A DNA stretch of 64,000 bases from JAAOIF01 sp965217125 (lineage in GTDB: Bacteria > Pseudomonadota > Gammaproteobacteria > PS1 > Pseudothioglobaceae): the NCBI GenBank assembly GCA_965217125.1, contig OZ244244.1:372001-436000 (forward strand), in the 5' to 3' direction. The position numbers were made by a program, and so were the translations under genes. Under the pieces are notes generated by a model. It saw only the letters and a list, made by a program, of their open reading frames with translations, did no database searches and was not told where the DNA came from. Each line of letters starts with the position of its first letter. Position 1 is the first letter of the stretch. This document shows positions 43,820 to 53,532 of the stretch, piece after piece.

Positions 43820-45343
43820 TTATTCAATTTTTTTATCAGTAACCACTATAGGAGTTTTATTCTTCAGATAAAGGCGCATATTTCTTTGTTTCCTAAGTCG
43901 TTCTTTGGAAAAATTTGCACTATAATGCCTAATTTGCATATCGCTTAGCGACCATAACCTGTGGCGGTATTTCTGATTATCAATGTTCATATTGTCTTTA
44001 AAATTCCAAGCAACTACATTATACGACCATGCACCAATAAATTGCACCATAACACCATACACTAAGAGTGTCAAAAATATAGTTTTCAAATATCGAACAC
44101 GCCATACTTTCTCAATAAAAGGTGCCATAAATAGTGCTAATAACACCCCAATATCTACAATAGGACGAGGACCAAATGTCCACCCACCCCACCAATCAAA
44201 CCACTTTGCTTGTAATAAAAACAGCAAAAGGGTAGCAATTTGCAACGCAATTAATAAAGAAAAGCGCTGTGTATCACGCCAAGCAAGTGCTGCACCCATC
44301 ACTCCAAATAACAGCAATGCTGGAGAATAAAATAATAGCCCACGCGATGGACTAAACAATAACCCATTTATACCTTCTATTAATGATGTCTGCCATAACT
44401 CTGGGCTACCAGTTTTTTGTAATGCTATCGCTTGCCCAGCGATATGTTGCCCAGTGAGTAAAGCATCACCAAAATAATACCAATTATAAGAAAGTAATAT
44501 CAGTGCAAAAGGCAAACCTCCAAGCACATATCTAAGTAGTTGTGGCGAAATTCGGCGTGTTATAATCAATAAATATACGCCAATGACTAAAGCTATAATA
44601 ATACCAGTTGGACGACATAATGAAGCCATACCAAAAGCAGCGCCAGCATAAATAGAGAAATTTTTTCGCTCACTCACACCCAATAAAAACCAAACACCTA
44701 AGATAATAAAAAAAGTAAATGGTGTTTGCTGCCACAACGCTTGTGAGCTAATGCTCCACGCCCCACTTGCTAAGGCATAAGATAGAGTGCCAATTAAAGC
44801 TGGAGTTGCTGATACGAAACGACATAGACTCAAAAATAGCAACATTGCACTCAGAGCCGTCAACATTGCTGCTGTGAACTTTGCGCCATACCACCATAAT
44901 TTATGGTTACTACTAATATCAACAAATAAATTAATAGTAGCATATATGGGCACCAATACTACTGACGCACCAACACCAAAAGTGCTAACAAAAGTATCAG
45001 TATGGCGTGATTTCACCAAATAATAAGGTTTACGAGCTTTTAATTGCCCTTGTTGGTATAGTTTTTTACTATTTTTATCCCAGTTAGGTAGGCGCACCTT
45101 TTTAGGCTTTTTATCTGGCAGGTAATAGTACCAAGAAAACGCCCATGGCGCAGTACTCGGTGTTACTGTAAACGAGCCATGTTTTACAAAACTAACTGCT
45201 GACAACATATTGCTACGCTGATCACCGCCAGGCAAAAAATCACCATTAGCAATATAAATAGAAAAACAGCCAATAAACAACCAAATAGCCATGCACTTAT
45301 TTACAGAATTAGATTTACTACAAGCCTGTTTTAGTATTTTCAT
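43820..45343 (-). CDS. GT-C-like membrane protein (GT39-type)
   Basis: 507 residues with about ten membrane helices, an early loop with GDFLPGGDQRSNMLSAVSFV (acidic residues after the first helix, as in ArnT/PMT-type enzymes), YALASGAWSISSQALWQQTP, FGMASLCRPTGIIIA and a basic C-terminal tail. No ribosome site is visible; the ATG lies four bases past a 43-codon fragment of the TMTC-like N-terminus (45348-45479), so it may be translated by coupling to that short frame. Confidence 0.65.
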   Translation of the reverse strand: MKILKQACSKSNSVNKCMAIWLFIGCFSIYIANGDFLPGGDQRSNMLSAVSFVKHGSFTVTPSTAPWAFSWYYYLPDKKPKKVRLPNWDKNSKKLYQQGQLKARKPYYLVKSRHTDTFVSTFGVGASVVLVPIYATINLFVDISSNHKLWWYGAKFTAAMLTALSAMLLFLSLCRFVSATPALIGTLSYALASGAWSISSQALWQQTPFTFFIILGVWFLLGVSERKNFSIYAGAAFGMASLCRPTGIIIALVIGVYLLIITRRISPQLLRYVLGGLPFALILLSYNWYYFGDALLTGQHIAGQAIALQKTGSPELWQTSLIEGINGLLFSPSRGLLFYSPALLLFGVMGAALAWRDTQRFSLLIALQIATLLLFLLQAKWFDWWGGWTFGPRPIVDIGVLLALFMAPFIEKVWRVRYLKTIFLTLLVYGVMVQFIGAWSYNVVAWNFKDNMNIDNQKYRHRLWSLSDMQIRHYSANFSKERLRKQRNMRLYLKNKTPIVVTDKKIE

Positions 45344-45347
45344 TGTT

Positions 45348-45479
45348 TTAATAAGGTGAATAAATTAGTAGTGGCAAAATAATTAATAAAACTGTAATTA
45401 TTCGATAATCAGCACTAAATAAATCACTAAATTTAAAGTTTAGTGCTACTGCTTGTTTTTTTGATTTTTTTCTTTTCAT
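45348..45479 (-). pseudogene. N-terminal fragment of the TMTC-like gene family
   Basis: A 43-codon frame: MKRKKSKKQAVALNFKFSDL, then FSADYRIITVLLIILPLLIY and a stop. It is nearly identical to the first 40 codons of the genes at 40196 and 45916, then the homology ends abruptly where the 43820 gene begins. It keeps the usual upstream context (ATCCTTAAAAATG). It looks like a recombination scar that left a promoter, start and leader. Confidence 0.75.
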
Positions 45480-45501
45480 TTTTAAGGATTTTACTTAAAA
45501 A

Positions 45502-47148
45502 TCAAGGGCAAAATTTGTGCAAATCTTTAGCTACTGACTCTTTCAATTTGACTTTATGTTGTTGGGCAAAAACCGCTGCTTGTTTGGCTTTTTTGCATTG
45601 TTTTATAATAATAAGTGCATCAATATTTGCATTGTGTGCCTGAGAATTGCTGGTATCGATTTGCACTGAACGACCAAGTGCTATTGAGGCTTGTTGATGT
45701 TGTTTTAATACCAACAAAGAAATGCCTTTGTTATAAAAAGCTTTTGCCAATTTTTCAGTGTGCTTTTTTGGAAAAAGTTTTATTGCTTTATCAAAATGTT
45801 GTATCGCTTGCTTGTATTTATTGGCATTGTAAAATATATTCCCTTGATTATAAAAATACACAGCTAAATTCAAATGTGCATATTGTGGCGTAAACTCATA
45901 ACTAACGCTATTCGATCATAATGTAAATTTATTTTGCCACACAGGAATTTGCCTAAATGCTGACAATAATGTAAAAATTAACAAAACACTTAGTAATCCA
46001 ACACGCCAATATTTTCTATCTGCCATACTCGAAACCGCTAAGGCCGTGCCAATCATAGCAAGATAAATATACCTATCTGTTACTAATGAATACTTTTGAA
46101 AAAAGAAATCAACAAAACCAGAAGTTGTGAAAAACCCAGCAATAAATAACGCAGCAGCAAACACCAACAAAGGTTGAGTTTTACGCCTCAGCCACAGTAA
46201 ATAGCCCAAAGCAAAAGGCACTAAAGCCAAAGGATAAAACCACCACTGCACGCTAATAAATTTTGGTGAAAGTGTATAAGATGCACTCAAATGGTAAGGA
46301 TAAATTATTTTGTAAAGATAAAAAACAATACTATCTAACCATGCAAAGGGGCGTTGCCAAAAATCCAGTGTATATTGTGCAAAATTAGTATTAGCGCTAA
46401 ATTGTGCCGAGCCGGTAATCAACACAAAAACCAAAGCAATCAGTGCAAAAGGCAAGATTTTTTCAATATTTTTGCCTAATTTAAAGCCATAATGAAAATA
46501 ATTAAGCAAAAACACAAAAGGCACTAACACAACCGCTGAAGGCTTACTTAATACCGCCAAAACAAAAAATATTAATGATAAATAGGATAAGTTTGCTTGG
46601 TTTTTAAGATAATAATAGCAAGATAATAAAGCAAATAATGCGGCTAAAACAGACCTAAACTCACTAACAAAAGCCACCGCCTCAACTTGAATCGGATGCA
46701 ATAGAAAAAATCCCACACCAATCAAAACCGCCCATTTATTAACCACAAACTGCTTTAGAATAGTAAAAACCAGCAATCCATTGACAATATGCACTACAAC
46801 ATTGCCCAAATGCAAAACACTATTAACAGGCAAGGATAACAGTTCAGCAAATGCTTTGAGTATGCCCAACAGCGAGTAACTGACGGGAATATACATACCA
46901 AAATAAGGTTGAGTAAAAAGCTGAGTAAAACTTGCCCATGAAGGATATTCAACAAAAGGATTATGTAAATGACCCCCTCCAGAAATACTAATATCATCCC
47001 AAACAAATTCAAAATCATAAACTTGTGCATAAATTAGTAGCGGCAAAATAATTAGCAGTGCAGTAATTATTCGATAATCACTGCTAAATAAATCACTAAA
47101 TTGAAAGTTTAGTGCTGTTGCTTGTTTTTTTGATTTTTTTCTTTTCAT
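45502..47148 (-). pseudogene. TMTC-like glycosyltransferase broken by one in-frame TGA
   Basis: Two frames, 45916-47148 (410 codons) and 45502-45873 (123 codons), are in the same phase and together align over their whole length with the intact 546-residue gene at 40196. Where the intact copy reads QNPIKLWSHSMNYE this one reads QNKFTL-stop-SNSVSYE, so a Trp TGG has become TGA at 45916-45918. No frameshift is needed. The C-terminal TPRs (KAIQHFDKAIKLFPK, LHKFCP) are intact. It is either a young pseudogene, a read-through gene or two separate products (membrane part and soluble TPR part). Confidence 0.85.
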
Positions 47149-47319
47149 TTTTGATATTTTACTTAAAAAAATAGCCTCAATAAGCAGGCTATTTTAATTA
47201 AGTCCCCAACATACAGCAGCATTATCTAATTTTAAAGCAAAGATTGATTTAGATAAAGTTATGCAAATTGGCTTTAATTTGCGTTTATAATTATCATTCT
47301 TTTTTTTATTCAAATTATT

Positions 47320-49167
47320 ATGTTAGGCTCAATCAGAAAAAAAACCAAAGGCTGGATAGCTTATACAATTATTGGACTAATTATTATTCCTTTTGCTTTA
47401 TTTGGGATTGCTGAGTATTCGACCGGTGTTGCTAATGTTGTTGTTGCAACTATCGGTGATGATGAAATCTCTAAAAATGAATTTTTATCAAAGTTTGAGC
47501 AACAGAAAAGGCGTTTGCAAGAAGAAATGGGCGAAAAATACACCATTGAATTTGATAATAAACTCAAATATTTAACCATTCAGTCGCTTGTAAGACAGAA
47601 TTTGTTAAATCGATTAGCAGAGGAATTGGGTTATGTTACTACTACTGACGAGTTGCAAGAGATTGTTCAATCAAATGATAATTTTAAGGTAGATGGGAGT
47701 TTTTCCTTAGATAGATATAGGCAGTTATTAAGGCTTAATGGCTATAGCGATGTTGCGTATGAAGCCGAGCAATTAACCAAATTAACACAACTGCAAATCA
47801 GGCAAAATTTATTAAATTCTGCTTTTATTAGTGCCTCGTCATTAAAACAAATACAAGAACTTAATGAGCAGCAGCGTAAATTTAGCTATGTTCGATTAAA
47901 TACCAATGATTATATTAAGCAAGTTAAAGTCAAGCAGCAGCATATCCAAGATTTTTATAACGAGAAAAAAGAGTCGTTTTTTGAGCCTGAACAAGTCAAA
48001 CTTGATTTTGTTGAGCTGTCTTTAGCAGAAATTGCCAAAGATATTGAAGTTAGTGATGAGGCATTGTTCGATTTTTACCAAGAGCAAAAAGAACGCTTTT
48101 CCACTGAGGAAGAAAGGCAGGCACAGCATATTTTATTAGCCGAGCAAGCCACAGCAAATAAAGTGTTGGATTTGCTTAATAGCGGCGGTGATTTTACTAA
48201 ATTAGCAGCTGAATATTCCAAGGACGCTGCTTCCAAAGATAATGCTGGCGATTTAGGTTTTTTTACTCGTGGAGTAATGGTGGCAGAATTTGAAAATAAA
48301 GTATTTAGTATGAATCCGGGCGAATTGAGCGATTTGGTTAAATCTGAATTTGGTTATCATATTATCAAACTCAATAAAATCGAGCCAGCTAAGATTAAAA
48401 GTTTTGATGAGGCAAAATCTGAGCTGTCGGAATCCTACACCGAACAACAAGCTACCAAAGAATTGTATGGGCTGAGCGAGCAATTAGCAAATTTAGCGTA
48501 TGAATCCACCTTAGAGGAAGTTGCTAATCAAATGAACTTAAAACTACAAACTACTGAATTTTTTGACCGCGATAATAGCAAAATAAATCAAAAAATGCGC
48601 AGTGCTGCCTTTAGTGATGTGGTTTTAAACAAAGGTGAAAATTCGCAAGTGTTGGAATTATCAAAAGACAAAATTGCGGTTGTGCGCTTACAGCAGAAAT
48701 TGCCACAACGACAAAAGGATTTTGCCGAAGTGCAAGCTGAGATTAAAACCAATTTAATCGCTTTGGCAGCAAAAAAGTTTGTCAATAAAACGGTTAATAA
48801 TATTGTTACATTGCTTAAAAAAGGTGATGATAATGGGGTTAAACAAATAATGCAGCAGCATAAACTGAAGTGGCAACAGCTCGGTTGGGTTGGTAGAACT
48901 GCCAATCAAGCACCAGCTGAGATTATGGCAAAAGTATTTACTTTGCCTAAGCCAAGTGCTGGTAATTCTGTTTATAGTGTAGGCGATATTGATGAAAATT
49001 ATTCTGTTGCAATTCAACTATCAGGCGTAAAAACAGTGGCAGCCGAAGTGCCTAATCTGGATTTAAAAAATTCCTTATTAAAACTTGAAGCTGATGAAAT
49101 ATTTGATGCTATTTTAACTACCCTACATAAAAATTCAGATTTAAAAATATTTGCCGAACAATTGTGA
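47320..49167 (+). CDS. ppiD: Peptidyl-prolyl isomerase-like periplasmic folding factor PpiD
   Basis: 615 residues: one N-terminal membrane anchor (GWIAYTIIGLIIIPFALFGI), a SurA-N-like chaperone region (GDDEISKNEFLSKFEQQKRR) and a parvulin domain at about 265-350 (AQHILLAEQATANKVLDLLN, GDLGFFTRGVMVAEFE, FGYHIIKLNKI). PpiD sits next to the Sec translocon and assists folding of exported proteins. Confidence 0.92.
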   Translation: MLGSIRKKTKGWIAYTIIGLIIIPFALFGIAEYSTGVANVVVATIGDDEISKNEFLSKFEQQKRRLQEEMGEKYTIEFDNKLKYLTIQSLVRQNLLNRLAEELGYVTTTDELQEIVQSNDNFKVDGSFSLDRYRQLLRLNGYSDVAYEAEQLTKLTQLQIRQNLLNSAFISASSLKQIQELNEQQRKFSYVRLNTNDYIKQVKVKQQHIQDFYNEKKESFFEPEQVKLDFVELSLAEIAKDIEVSDEALFDFYQEQKERFSTEEERQAQHILLAEQATANKVLDLLNSGGDFTKLAAEYSKDAASKDNAGDLGFFTRGVMVAEFENKVFSMNPGELSDLVKSEFGYHIIKLNKIEPAKIKSFDEAKSELSESYTEQQATKELYGLSEQLANLAYESTLEEVANQMNLKLQTTEFFDRDNSKINQKMRSAAFSDVVLNKGENSQVLELSKDKIAVVRLQQKLPQRQKDFAEVQAEIKTNLIALAAKKFVNKTVNNIVTLLKKGDDNGVKQIMQQHKLKWQQLGWVGRTANQAPAEIMAKVFTLPKPSAGNSVYSVGDIDENYSVAIQLSGVKTVAAEVPNLDLKNSLLKLEADEIFDAILTTLHKNSDLKIFAEQL

Positions 49168-49196
49168 TTGTAGATAAATTCAATTTTTGTTTGTTA

Positions 49197-49976
49197 TCAG
49201 TCTGGACCCTTATCATAGAAATTATAACCTGAGTCAACATAGCTAACTTCGCCGGTAATGCCTGAGGCTAAATCTGAGCATAAGAAGGCGGCTACATTGC
49301 CCACTTGTTCAGTAGTTACATTGCGTTTAAGTGCAGAGCGCTGTGCTGCATAATCTAATAATTTACCAAAATCCTTAATGCCGCTGGAGGCTAAGGTTTT
49401 AATCGGGCCGGCAGACACAGCGTTTACACGAATGCCTTCAGCGCCCATAGCCGCCGCCATATAACGCACATTAGCCTCAAGTGAGGCTTTGGCAACGCCC
49501 ATAATATTGTAGTTTGGAATGGCACGAATTGCACCCAAATAACTCACTGTCAGTAACGCGGCATTTTTATTCAACATTGGCGCGGCGGCTTTAGCCAAGG
49601 CAGTAAAACTATAAGAGCTGATGTCATGTGCGGTGGCAAAATTCTCACGTGTGGTAACTTCAATATAATTACCATCTAAGGCTGCGCGCGGTGCAAAGGC
49701 TACTGAATGCACAACAATATCAAAATTGCGCCAATGGGTTTTGAGTGTTGCAAAGGCTTGTTCAATACTTGCGTCAATTGCCACATCGCATTCAATCACA
49801 ATATTTGAGTTGCAAAGCTCGGCACATTTATCTACGCGTTTTTTCAGTTTTTCAGTTTGATAGCTTAGTGCAATTTCACAACCTTGTTTTGCCATTGCCT
49901 CAGCAATCCCCCAAGCAATTGACCTATTTGAGGCAACGCCTATAATCAGTGCCTTTTTTCCAGTTAAAAAACCCAT
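49197..49976 (-). CDS. fabI: Enoyl-[acyl-carrier-protein] reductase (NADH), FabI
   Basis: 259 residues, an atypical short-chain dehydrogenase with IIGVASNRSIAWGIAEAMA at the NAD site, VHSVAFAP, SYLGAIRAIPNYNIMGVAKA (Tyr-x6-Lys catalytic pair) and RVNAVSAGPIKTLAS. It reduces the enoyl-ACP double bond in fatty acid synthesis. GGAGAATTT precedes the ATG. It converges with ppiD. Confidence 0.96.
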   Translation of the reverse strand: MGFLTGKKALIIGVASNRSIAWGIAEAMAKQGCEIALSYQTEKLKKRVDKCAELCNSNIVIECDVAIDASIEQAFATLKTHWRNFDIVVHSVAFAPRAALDGNYIEVTTRENFATAHDISSYSFTALAKAAAPMLNKNAALLTVSYLGAIRAIPNYNIMGVAKASLEANVRYMAAAMGAEGIRVNAVSAGPIKTLASSGIKDFGKLLDYAAQRSALKRNVTTEQVGNVAAFLCSDLASGITGEVSYVDSGYNFYDKGPD

Positions 49977-50057
49977 AAATTCTCCAAATAAAAAAAACAG
50001 ATTATAACCTACACAGCCTATATAATGAGCAACTGTTTTTATTATTGTAGGTTTATT

Positions 50058-51530
50058 ATGCTGAATATGTTATGGGATATGCTGCTCACGCCTTTTCGTG
50101 CCTTGCGTTTGCGGTATGTGCCTTTATTATTGGTGTATTTTTCTTATGGTAGCGGTGTTTTTACTGCTATTGCGGAGAATTTCTGGGTAAAAGATTCTCT
50201 GTCTATGTCAGCAGCTGATTTGGCTGAATTAGGTATATGGCTGACTGTGCCTTGGACTGTTAAAATGATTTTTGGCTCATTGGTTGATAGTGTTAATATT
50301 TTTGGCTCTAACCGAAAATCCTATGTTTATATTGGCGCACTACTGATTACCATTAGTTCATTATTAATGATTGCGGTGGTTGGTGATTATGCGATTGTTG
50401 AGGCCTTTCCTAAAAAGACTATTTATATTATTGCCAGTGTGATTGCGGTGGTTGGTTTTGTTATGCAAGATGTGGTAGCAGATACTATGACCACTGAGGT
50501 GGTGGACAAAACTCAAAGCCGAGAACAGATCAATCAAGAATTGGCAACTATTCAAGTATTGGCAAGATTATCACTTGGATTTGCTGTATTTTTAACTGGT
50601 TGGATTGGCGGTGAATTGGCGGATGTTTTTAAAGATAATCGTGAAATTATATTTATGATTGCCTTGTTTGTGCCGTTGTTATCTATTCTGGGCGTTTTGT
50701 TAGTTAAACTTAATCCTGTGGCTATTTCCCCGATTAATCGGCAAGTGCTATTTGGCGGCTTGAGCTTTGCGGTATTTGTTGTGATTATGGGTTATAACGA
50801 GGTTCCTTATTCGCAAGAAATTGTTTTTGCTATTTCGCTTGGAGTGGTGCTGTATTTACTCAATGGTTTGATTGCTGATTTGAGTGCTGATGCGATTCGC
50901 CATATTAAAATGGCAATGATTATTATCTTTGTATATCGTGCTATGCCTTCGGTTGGTAGCGGACTTACTTGGTGGCAAATCGATGTATTGGGTTTTGATG
51001 AATCATTTTTTGCTAAATTAGCAGCGATTGGTGGCGGTATTGCTCTTTTGGGCATGTGGTTTAGTGCCAAATTTATCATTAAACGGGATATTGCTGAGGT
51101 GTTGATTTTCTTGACTGTGGTCGGCACAATTTTATCTTTACCAATTTTAGCTATGTATTATGATTTGCACAGTTTGATTGGGGTAGATGCGCGAACAATC
51201 GCCGTAGTTGATACCGCATTGGCTTCACCGTTTGACTATATTGCTCAGGTACTGATGCTAACGATGGTAGCAATTTATGCTCCTGAGGGTAAAAAAGGCA
51301 CCTGGTTTGCACTGATGGCAAGTCTGATGAATATTGCACTTAGCGCTGGTGGATTATTGACCAAATATTTGAATAAAATATTTGTGGTTAGCAGGGAGGT
51401 AGTTACTGATGGCGTAGTGGTTACAGCGCAAGATTACAGCGAGTTAGGTAGTTTGTTATGGATTGCGATTATTGTTGGTTTTGTGGTGCCGATTGCGGTT
51501 ATTTTAAAATTTAATCCTAACAAGGCATAA
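50058..51530 (+). CDS. BT1/MFS-type membrane transporter
   Basis: About 490 residues, 12 membrane helices. NFWVKDSLSMSAADLAELGI, WTVKMIFGSLVDS and VMQDVVADTMTTEVVDKTQ match the folate/biopterin-transporter (BT1) branch of the major facilitator group. I prefer ATG 50058; the upstream in-frame ATG (50025) would add an 11-residue Cys/Tyr-rich extension. Substrate is not predictable. It is followed one base later by lspA. Confidence 0.7.
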   Translation: MLNMLWDMLLTPFRALRLRYVPLLLVYFSYGSGVFTAIAENFWVKDSLSMSAADLAELGIWLTVPWTVKMIFGSLVDSVNIFGSNRKSYVYIGALLITISSLLMIAVVGDYAIVEAFPKKTIYIIASVIAVVGFVMQDVVADTMTTEVVDKTQSREQINQELATIQVLARLSLGFAVFLTGWIGGELADVFKDNREIIFMIALFVPLLSILGVLLVKLNPVAISPINRQVLFGGLSFAVFVVIMGYNEVPYSQEIVFAISLGVVLYLLNGLIADLSADAIRHIKMAMIIIFVYRAMPSVGSGLTWWQIDVLGFDESFFAKLAAIGGGIALLGMWFSAKFIIKRDIAEVLIFLTVVGTILSLPILAMYYDLHSLIGVDARTIAVVDTALASPFDYIAQVLMLTMVAIYAPEGKKGTWFALMASLMNIALSAGGLLTKYLNKIFVVSREVVTDGVVVTAQDYSELGSLLWIAIIVGFVVPIAVILKFNPNKA

Positions 51531-51989
51531 GTGCAAAGATCTCATAAAAATTATTTTTTATTTACTTTTGGTTTGATTGTAGCCGACCAACTAAGTAAAT
51601 GGCTGGCTTATAAATACCTAGGCTTAGTATCGTATGATATTACTTCTTTTTTAGCACTAACATTTGCACAAAACTATGGCGCTGCTTTTAGTTTTTTGGC
51701 TGATAGTGGCGGCTGGCAGCGTTATTTTCTATCTGCTGTTTCTGCTGTTGCTAGTGTGTTGCTTATTATTTGGATATTTAAAACTAACCCAAACCGTAAA
51801 CTAAAACTAAATGCTTTGGTGTTAATTCTTGCTGGCGCATTTGGCAATATGATTGATCGTATATTGAATGGTTTTGTGGTTGATTTTATTGATTTGCATT
51901 ATGGCAGTTTCAATTTTCCAATTTTTAATTTGGCTGATAGTTTTATTTCTATTGGTGTGGTTTTACTTATCTGGTCAGACAAAAAATAA
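51531..51989 (+). CDS. lspA: Lipoprotein signal peptidase (signal peptidase II), GTG start
   Basis: 152 residues with four membrane helices and the two catalytic Asp motifs: GNMIDRILNGFVVDFIDLHY and FNLADSFISIGV. It removes signal peptides from lipoproteins such as the Ig-repeat lipoprotein at 24104. It starts with GTG directly after the transporter stop. Confidence 0.94.
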   Translation: MQRSHKNYFLFTFGLIVADQLSKWLAYKYLGLVSYDITSFLALTFAQNYGAAFSFLADSGGWQRYFLSAVSAVASVLLIIWIFKTNPNRKLKLNALVLILAGAFGNMIDRILNGFVVDFIDLHYGSFNFPIFNLADSFISIGVVLLIWSDKK

Positions 51990-52978
51990 TGAGTGATTGC
52001 CTGATTATTGGCGGTGGCGTAATCGGTATGATGAGTGCCAGAGCATTGGCAATATCTGGCGCTAAGGTTACTTTATTGGAGCGGGGTGAATGTGGCAAGG
52101 AGTCCTCTTGGGCTGGTGGCGGTATTATCAGCCCTTTGTATCCATGGCATTATGACGATTTAACTAATCAACTGAGTTTTGCATCTCAGGCCTTGTATGC
52201 AGATTTGTGTGATGATTTATATAATTCTACTGGCATTAATCCGCAATATCAAAAAACTGGCTTGTTAATGATGGATGAGTTTACAACAGATAGGGCGCAA
52301 GCGTGGATGCGGCGTTATCAAATTAGTTATAAGTTACAAAGGCAAGGAGCATTATTTGCTCATGTTGCCAACCTTAGAAATCCACGATTATTACAAGCGC
52401 TTAAAGCCGATATTATTAGCAAAGGGGTTAGTATTGTTGAACATACAGAGGTTAAAAGTCTAATAACTAAAGCAAAAAAAGTGTTTGGAGCTAGCACCGA
52501 CAAAGCCGATTTTTTTGCTGATTATGTGATTGCTTGTGCCGGTGCTTGGAGTGGGCAATTATTAGGCTCAAGTAGCGATGTTTTTCCCATTAAGGGACAA
52601 ATGATTGTTCTGCAAGCTAAAATAGGCGAAGTTAAACATATTATTCTTAATCAGGGTTGTTATATTATTCCCAGAGTTGATGGTAAAATTCTGGTTGGTT
52701 CTACCACAGAAAAAGTGGGTTTTAATCGTGATGTTGATGAGCCAACCAAACAGCGTTTATATGCTTTTGCTTGGCAACAGGTGCCAGCACTTAAAAATGC
52801 GAAAATCATCCATCATTGGTCAGGCTTTAGACCTGCTAGTCAATCTGGCAGTGTAGTGCTTGGCAGGGACAAAAAATATAATAATTTATTTATTAATACT
52901 GGGCATTTTCGTAATGGACTTAATATGGCACCAGCCAGTGCTGAAAAAATCACACAATTAATTGAGAGCTTTGAATAA
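51989..52978 (+). CDS. thiO: FAD-dependent glycine oxidase-like protein (ThiO family)
   Basis: 329 residues of the DAO family: N-terminal FAD-binding IIGGGVIGMMSARALAISGA, ERGECGKESSWAGGGIISPL, and NTGHFRNGLNMAPASAE at the C-terminus. It most resembles ThiO/glycine oxidases that make iminoglycine for thiazole synthesis, but other D-amino-acid oxidases are close. The ATG overlaps the lspA stop by one base. Confidence 0.78.
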   Translation: MSDCLIIGGGVIGMMSARALAISGAKVTLLERGECGKESSWAGGGIISPLYPWHYDDLTNQLSFASQALYADLCDDLYNSTGINPQYQKTGLLMMDEFTTDRAQAWMRRYQISYKLQRQGALFAHVANLRNPRLLQALKADIISKGVSIVEHTEVKSLITKAKKVFGASTDKADFFADYVIACAGAWSGQLLGSSSDVFPIKGQMIVLQAKIGEVKHIILNQGCYIIPRVDGKILVGSTTEKVGFNRDVDEPTKQRLYAFAWQQVPALKNAKIIHHWSGFRPASQSGSVVLGRDKKYNNLFINTGHFRNGLNMAPASAEKITQLIESFE

Positions 52979-52980
52979 AT

Positions 52981-53532
52981 ATGAATAAGACTTTTTTACT
53001 TTTCACCTTAATATGTTTAAGCACTTTGCTTAATGCAAAATTAATCAAAATTTCAAGCACCGGTGCCGCCCTACAAAACAACGCCAACCAATGGAGCTGT
53101 GTCTTAGACACTAACAGCAAACTCATTTGGGAAGTTAAGCAAAACAGCAAAGATTTACATAGTAATAATAATACCTACACTTGGTTTGATAATAATTCTG
53201 GGGTAGAAGATGGCGAATATAGTTCTAATTGCCATTGGGGCAACACTTGCAATACTATGGCTTTTGTTCAGGCCTTAAATAAAGCCAAGTTGTGCCAATC
53301 GTCTAACTGGCGTTTGCCTGATGGGGCTGAGCTTGACTCATTGTTAGTTTATAACGATGACAATCCACTCATCAACATTAAGTATTTTCCCAACACCCAA
53401 TCGGCACTTTATTGGAGTGCAACTACTGCTGCTGATGCTGATATTGCCATTGCCACGCCTTTTTTCTATGGAGGCACGCGCAGTAATGCTAAGTTGTTTG
53501 ATTTCTATGTTCGCGGTGTCGCGCCACACTAA
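52981..53532 (+). CDS. Exported DUF1566 (Lcl) domain protein
   Basis: 183 residues: signal peptide (KTFLLFTLICLSTLLNA) and one DUF1566 module with WSCVLDTNSKLIWEVKQN, NWRLPDGAELDSLLVYNDDN and YWSATTA. The module is of the same kind as the two at the C-terminus of the 1377-residue lipoprotein (WSCVRDN and MIWEVKT there). Two bases after thiO; its stop overlaps the recJ start. It is an unusual passenger between thiO and recJ. Confidence 0.8.
   Translation: MNKTFLLFTLICLSTLLNAKLIKISSTGAALQNNANQWSCVLDTNSKLIWEVKQNSKDLHSNNNTYTWFDNNSGVEDGEYSSNCHWGNTCNTMAFVQALNKAKLCQSSNWRLPDGAELDSLLVYNDDNPLINIKYFPNTQSALYWSATTAADADIAIATPFFYGGTRSNAKLFDFYVRGVAPH

Noticed and set aside
45916..45918. TGA read as Trp (altered genetic code)
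   Set aside because: TGA is used as a normal stop by several genes here (for example the cupin gene at 1316-1318 and the UDG-like gene), so a single recoded codon or a mutation is more likely.
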